Source: Vulcanimicrobiota bacterium
Lineage (GTDB): Bacteria > Vulcanimicrobiota > Vulcanimicrobiia > Vulcanimicrobiales > Vulcanimicrobiaceae
NCBI GenBank assembly: GCA_003161435.1
Contig: PMOS01000031.1
Location: forward strand, 124,001-188,000
Reading direction: 5' to 3'
Length of the DNA: 64,000 bases
The notes below the pieces were generated by a model. The model was not told where the DNA came from. It did no database searches and saw nothing but the letters and a program-made list of their open reading frames with translations. The translations under genes were made by a program, and so were the position numbers. This document shows, piece by piece, positions 61,407-64,000 of the stretch; positions within the stretch are counted from its first letter, which is position 1; every line of letters begins with the position of its first letter.

Positions 61407-61807
61407 CGCCGAGTGAAACCGTGCTGATCCGGTTGCGGATGAGCGCGCACGATGCGCACTACGGCGGCAACCTCGTCGACGGCGCGCGCATCCTCGGTCT
61501 GTTCGGCGACGTCGCGACGGAGCTGTTGATCAGGCTCGACGGCGACGAAGGGTTGTTCGTCGCCTACGATTTGGTCGAATTCAAAGCACCGGTCTATGCC
61601 GGCGACTACATCGAAGCCCGCGGCCGCATCACCAAGGTCGGCACGACGTCGCGAACGATGGAGTTCACCGCGCACAAGGTCATCACTGCGCGCACCGACC
61701 TCTCCCCCTCCGCCGCCGACGTGCTCGACGAACCCATCCTCGTCGTTCGAGCCCGCGGCACGTGCGTGACGCCGAAGGAGGCGCAGCGAACGCAAACGCA
61801 GCCCTAA
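61403..61807 (+). CDS. Hotdog-fold protein, 3-aminobutyryl-CoA ammonia-lyase (Kal)-like
   Basis: GTG 61403 overlaps the mazG stop and gives 134 residues. The phrases [40 protein letters not shown] and [16 protein letters not shown], then [16 protein letters not shown], match the Kal/beta-alanyl-CoA ammonia-lyase branch of hotdog proteins as I remember it. Kal removes ammonia from 3-aminobutyryl-CoA in lysine fermentation. None of the other lysine-fermentation genes are here, so it might be another acyl-CoA hotdog enzyme. Confidence 0.65.
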   Translation: MTPSETVLIRLRMSAHDAHYGGNLVDGARILGLFGDVATELLIRLDGDEGLFVAYDLVEFKAPVYAGDYIEARGRITKVGTTSRTMEFTAHKVITARTDLSPSAADVLDEPILVVRARGTCVTPKEAQRTQTQP

Positions 61808-61824
61808 GCGCGCAGAAAGACGTC

Positions 61825-61907
61825 GTCACCCTGAGCTCGTCGAAGGGCGACGCCCGTACGGTATTCGCGCCACGCAGCCCGTGACGCTGAGCCTGTCGAA
61901 GCGTCAC
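61825..61907. repeat. Convergent junction with conserved-loop hairpins
   Basis: Third cluster of the repeat family, in the 128-base gap between converging genes. It holds 61825-61851 (GTCACCC/GGGCGAC, one mismatch, loop TGAGCTCGTCGAA) and 61881-61907 (GTGACGC/GCGTCAC, perfect 7-bp stem, loop TGAGCCTGTCGAA). The stems differ from those at 24952-24978 while the loops are nearly identical. Confidence 0.85.
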
Positions 61908-61935
61908 TGTCCTTGTTCCGTCGTGATGATGAGCG

Positions 61936-62955
61936 CTACAAACCCACGCTAGCCAGCAGCGCCCCTTCGGCGAGGCTGCGCAGTTTGGCGTAGGCGATGT
62001 CGCGGTTCATAGGGGCCATCCCGCAGTTGGTCGAGCACACGATACGGTCTTCGTCCAAGTAGCGGCGGGCTAGCTCGATCGTCGCGCGCACGTCGTCGGG
62101 GGTTTCGACGCGATCGGAGGCGACGTCAATGACGCCCACCGCGACGATCTTGTCGCCGGCGAGCGCGAGCACGTCGGGCGGTACGTGCGATCCGGCAAGC
62201 TCGATCGAAATCTGGTCGGCGCGGCTCTTGGCGAGCAGCGGCAAGACGTGCGCGTATTGGTCCCAGCGATCGCCGAGGTTGCCTTTCCACTGAACGTTGG
62301 CGGGGATGCCGTAGCCGTAACAGACGTGCACCGCCGTCGTGCACGACGCAGCGCCCAGCGCGGTGTCGATCGCATCGATCCCCCACGCCGCGACCTCGTC
62401 GAAGTACATGTTGAACGCCGGCTCGTCGAGCTGTACGACATCGACGCCGACCTGGATCAACTCGGCGATCTCTTCGCGGATCGCGTGCGCGAACGCGAGC
62501 GCCAACTCAGCCCGGTTGCCGTAGGTCTCGTCGCACACCGTATCGACGAGCGTCATCGGACCGGGGATCGTGATCTTCAGCGGCCCGTCGGTCAGCGTGC
62601 GCGCGAAGCGCATCTCTTCGACGTGGATCGGCGACGTGCGCCGCACTTCGCCGGTGACGGTCGGGCACACGGCCTCGTAGCGATCGTCGCGAATCCCGCG
62701 CTTCTGCCGTTTCGTCGCATCGATCCCCGACAGCCGTTCTGCGAAGCCGTGCACGAAGTGCTTGCGCGCCTGCTCGCCGTCGGTGACGGTGTCGATCCCG
62801 GCTCGCAACTGCTCTCCGACGGCAATGCGCGTGGCATCGCGCTGGGCTTCGGCGAGCTCCGGCCCTTCGAGCCGCCAACTCGGAAAGATACGTTCGGGCT
62901 CGGCCAGCCACGCGGGCTTGGGCAAACTCCCAGCGATCGTCGTCGAGAACGGCAT
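61936..62955 (-). CDS. Core MetE-like (cobalamin-independent methionine synthase C-terminal domain) protein
   Basis: ATG 62955 gives 339 residues beginning FSTTIAGSLPKPAWL. It comprises only the catalytic barrel of MetE; the N-terminal domain of full-length enzymes (about 750 residues) is absent. Zinc ligands are visible: H210 and C212 in HVCYGYG, E252 in ISIELAGSH and C311 in STNCGM. Such core-MetE proteins may use a methyl donor other than methyltetrahydrofolate triglutamate; I cannot assign the donor. The start is divergent from the hicA gene with 65 bases between. Confidence 0.85.
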   Translation of the reverse strand: MPFSTTIAGSLPKPAWLAEPERIFPSWRLEGPELAEAQRDATRIAVGEQLRAGIDTVTDGEQARKHFVHGFAERLSGIDATKRQKRGIRDDRYEAVCPTVTGEVRRTSPIHVEEMRFARTLTDGPLKITIPGPMTLVDTVCDETYGNRAELALAFAHAIREEIAELIQVGVDVVQLDEPAFNMYFDEVAAWGIDAIDTALGAASCTTAVHVCYGYGIPANVQWKGNLGDRWDQYAHVLPLLAKSRADQISIELAGSHVPPDVLALAGDKIVAVGVIDVASDRVETPDDVRATIELARRYLDEDRIVCSTNCGMAPMNRDIAYAKLRSLAEGALLASVGL

Positions 62956-62987
62956 TCCCCGTACTTCGCCGTCACATCGCCGTAATA

Positions 62988-63029
62988 CCGTCATGACGGC
63001 CTGCCGTCACGCTGTAGGGCATGACGGCA
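62988..63029. promoter_or_regulatory. Candidate hicAB operator (CCGTCA inverted repeats)
   Basis: A perfect 12-base palindrome CCGTCATGACGG (62988-62999) is followed by TGCCGTCA (63002-63009) and TGACGGCA (63022-63029), an 8-base inverted repeat with a 12-base spacer. All share the CCGTCA/TGACGG half-site, and the last copy overlaps the hicA start codon (63021). This layout suits autoregulation by HicB, which usually binds the hicAB promoter. Confidence 0.55.
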
Positions 63030-63218
63030 CGAGCGCTCATCGCCTATGCACGAAGCAAAGGCTGGCGCTTCAAGCGGTGGGGTAAGGGCAGTCACCTCGT
63101 CTTCGCGCACCCGGAACGACCTTACGACGTTGTTATTCCCGACCACGGCGCGAAGGATCTGTCGCGAGGAGTCGTCGTGACGATCGTGAAGCAGATCGAC
63201 GGGGTGTGGAGGGATTAG
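63021..63218 (+). CDS. hicA: HicA-like mRNA interferase toxin
   Basis: A 65-residue protein of the HicA/YcfA family: RALIAYARSKGWRFKRWGKG, then SHLVFAHPERPYDVVIPDHG and the DLSRGVVVTIVKQ segment. The catalytic histidine is the one in KGSHLVF. The double-stranded-RNA-binding-like fold cleaves mRNA; the HicB encoded just downstream blocks it. The upstream region carries the CCGTCA inverted repeats. The gene order toxin then antitoxin is the usual hicAB order. Confidence 0.9.
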   Translation: MTARALIAYARSKGWRFKRWGKGSHLVFAHPERPYDVVIPDHGAKDLSRGVVVTIVKQIDGVWRD

Positions 63219-63220
63219 CG

Positions 63221-63457
63221 ATGACCTACACGATCGTACTCGAACAGGCCGATGACGGCGGGTGGTGCGCGATGGCGCCCGATCTTCCAGGATTGCTTCT
63301 CATGGGTGACACGCGCGAGCAGATCATTGAGGAAGCACCGGAGATCATCGCCGACTATTTCGACGCGATGCGGGAAGACGGACATCCAATACCGGAACCG
63401 GGCCGGTTTGCCGTTGACGTCACCGTTCCGGTCCCGAAAGCCGGCTCAGCGCGCTAG
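63221..63457 (+). CDS. hicB: HicB-family antitoxin
   Basis: ATG 63221 lies two bases after the hicA stop with GGAGGG ahead, giving 78 residues. It begins MTYTIVLEQADDGGWCAMAP, followed by DLPGLLLMGDTREQIIEEA, the degenerate RNase-H-like fold of HicB. No separate HTH or ribbon-helix-helix domain is evident at the C-terminus (VDVTVPVPKAGSAR), so DNA binding, if present, is not obvious. Confidence 0.88.
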   Translation: MTYTIVLEQADDGGWCAMAPDLPGLLLMGDTREQIIEEAPEIIADYFDAMREDGHPIPEPGRFAVDVTVPVPKAGSAR

Positions 63458-63616
63458 CAGACTCACCTGTCCGTTAGGGCTGATAGGTGCCGAAGCTCTA
63501 GAGGTAGCCCTGGGGATCGCGCGAGGAGCACTCGCGTGAATGCCCGAGGTCGCCTTCGAAGCGCGTCGTCCGGAGCGGCATGATCGGCAGTTCGCGGTAC
63601 GGAATCTGGGGATTTG

Positions 63617-63895
63617 TTGCGGCTGGACAAATTCATGAAGGTTTCGCGGCTGGCGAAGCGGCGCGCGGAGGCCAAGGACGGGATCGAAGCAGGGCGGATC
63701 ACCAAGGACGATCGCGCGCTCAAACCCGGCTACGACGTAAAGGTGGGCGACGTGCTGGTGATTCACTATCGAACCAAGTTCCTGACGGTGCGCGTGCTGC
63801 TCGTGCCCGAGCGTGTGCTGCCGTCGCTCAAACCCGCCGACCTCTACGAGATCGTCGACGAACGCAAGGACGATCCGGCGGATTGGCTTCGCTAG
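63617..63895 (+). CDS. S4-domain RNA-binding protein, RqcP/YabO-like
   Basis: TTG 63617, with GGGG five bases ahead, gives 92 residues beginning (M)RLDKFMKVSRLAKRRAEA, the S4 RNA-binding motif as in B. subtilis RqcP (YabO). The rest, KDDRALKPGYDVKVGDVLVI, completes the fold, and the C-terminal tail ends LYEIVDERKDDPADWLR. RqcP acts with RqcH on stalled 50S subunits. In B. subtilis its gene lies next to the MazG homolog yabN; here mazG is 2.2 kb upstream. A TTG at 63614 is also possible. Confidence 0.88.
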   Translation: MRLDKFMKVSRLAKRRAEAKDGIEAGRITKDDRALKPGYDVKVGDVLVIHYRTKFLTVRVLLVPERVLPSLKPADLYEIVDERKDDPADWLR

Positions 63896-63923
63896 TGACT
63901 CGCGCGAGGAGCCGCAGCCGCTG

Positions 63924-64000
63924 ATGCTGCGAATGCTCGTCGGCGCGATCGGAGCGGCCGCCGTTCTCGGTAGCGTCCTGCTGGTGACGCTGGCGTACGG
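63924..64000 (+). CDS. Start of a membrane protein, truncated by the window edge
   Basis: ATG 63924 begins MLRMLVGAIGAAAVLGSVLL and continues VTLAY to the edge, a clear N-terminal hydrophobic helix. In B. subtilis the gene after yabO is followed by yabP/yabQ and divIC; the visible part is too short to assign a family. Confidence 0.5.
   Translation, partial: MLRMLVGAIGAAAVLGSVLLVTLAY

Noticed and set aside
63458-63616. Possible short RNA or gene between hicB and the S4 gene
   Set aside because: I found no ORF with a ribosome-binding site and no tRNA-like fold.

Overview
The window is a GC-rich bacterial chromosome segment with dense, mostly co-directional genes, many start/stop overlaps (ATGA, GTGA, TTGA) and frequent GTG/TTG starts. 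Several genes point to a diderm envelope: LptD/OstA-like outer-membrane barrels, ADP-heptose epimerase, O-antigen-ligase and flippase genes, a Wzm/Wzt-type ABC exporter and lipoprotein signal peptides. I see no rRNA, tRNA, CRISPR array, prophage or insertion sequence. The gene repertoire and style resemble Eremiobacterota/Vulcanimicrobiota (WPS-2), but that placement is inference.

Region 1 (1-24831) is a surface-glycan locus, nearly all on the minus strand. It holds glycosyltransferases, five SAM methyltransferases on the minus strand and one on the plus strand, and a WecE/PglD/WbqC-type set for an acylated 4-amino sugar. It also has two paralogous GT2-GT4 fusion enzymes flanking the inverted methyltransferase, the ABC-2 exporter pair, and three SDR sugar-nucleotide enzymes. 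One methyltransferase carries a long coiled coil built from 14-residue (42-bp) repeats, an architecture that recalls the WbdD chain-length ruler of ABC-exported O antigens. An Exordium-like secreted lipoprotein sits inside this block.

Region 2 (25159-34146) is a tightly overlapping minus-strand operon: phosphopentomutase, a WbaP/ExoY-type initiating sugar transferase, a MurJ-like flippase, an O-antigen ligase/polymerase-like protein, a 994-aa multidomain glycosyltransferase and a second flippase. Region 3 (34200-39028) is a tandemly duplicated two-gene module: an LptD-like barrel followed by a secreted beta-sandwich protein, twice. It is followed by an MFS-acyltransferase fusion.

Region 4 (41559-48291) holds small secreted Ig-like proteins, a GtrB-like glycosyltransferase, hldD with a thymidine-phosphorylase-like gene, a GT-C membrane protein ending in the same Ig-like domain, and a sulfotransferase. 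Region 5 (48352-64000) is more housekeeping: mfd, an HD-GYP protein, a LuxR regulator beside an EmrAB-like efflux pair, DUF1003, a PpiC lipoprotein, mazG, a Kal-like hotdog protein, a core MetE-like protein, hicAB, an RqcP-like S4 protein, and the start of a membrane protein.

Three convergent junctions (24830-25158, 41341-41554, 61825-61907) carry about nine copies of a small hairpin with a conserved loop and covarying stems. Several of these copies supply the stop codon of the adjoining gene. This repeat family, the repeat-built coiled-coil methyltransferase, the duplicated LptD-like module and a G7 tract at a methyltransferase start are the most unusual signals here.
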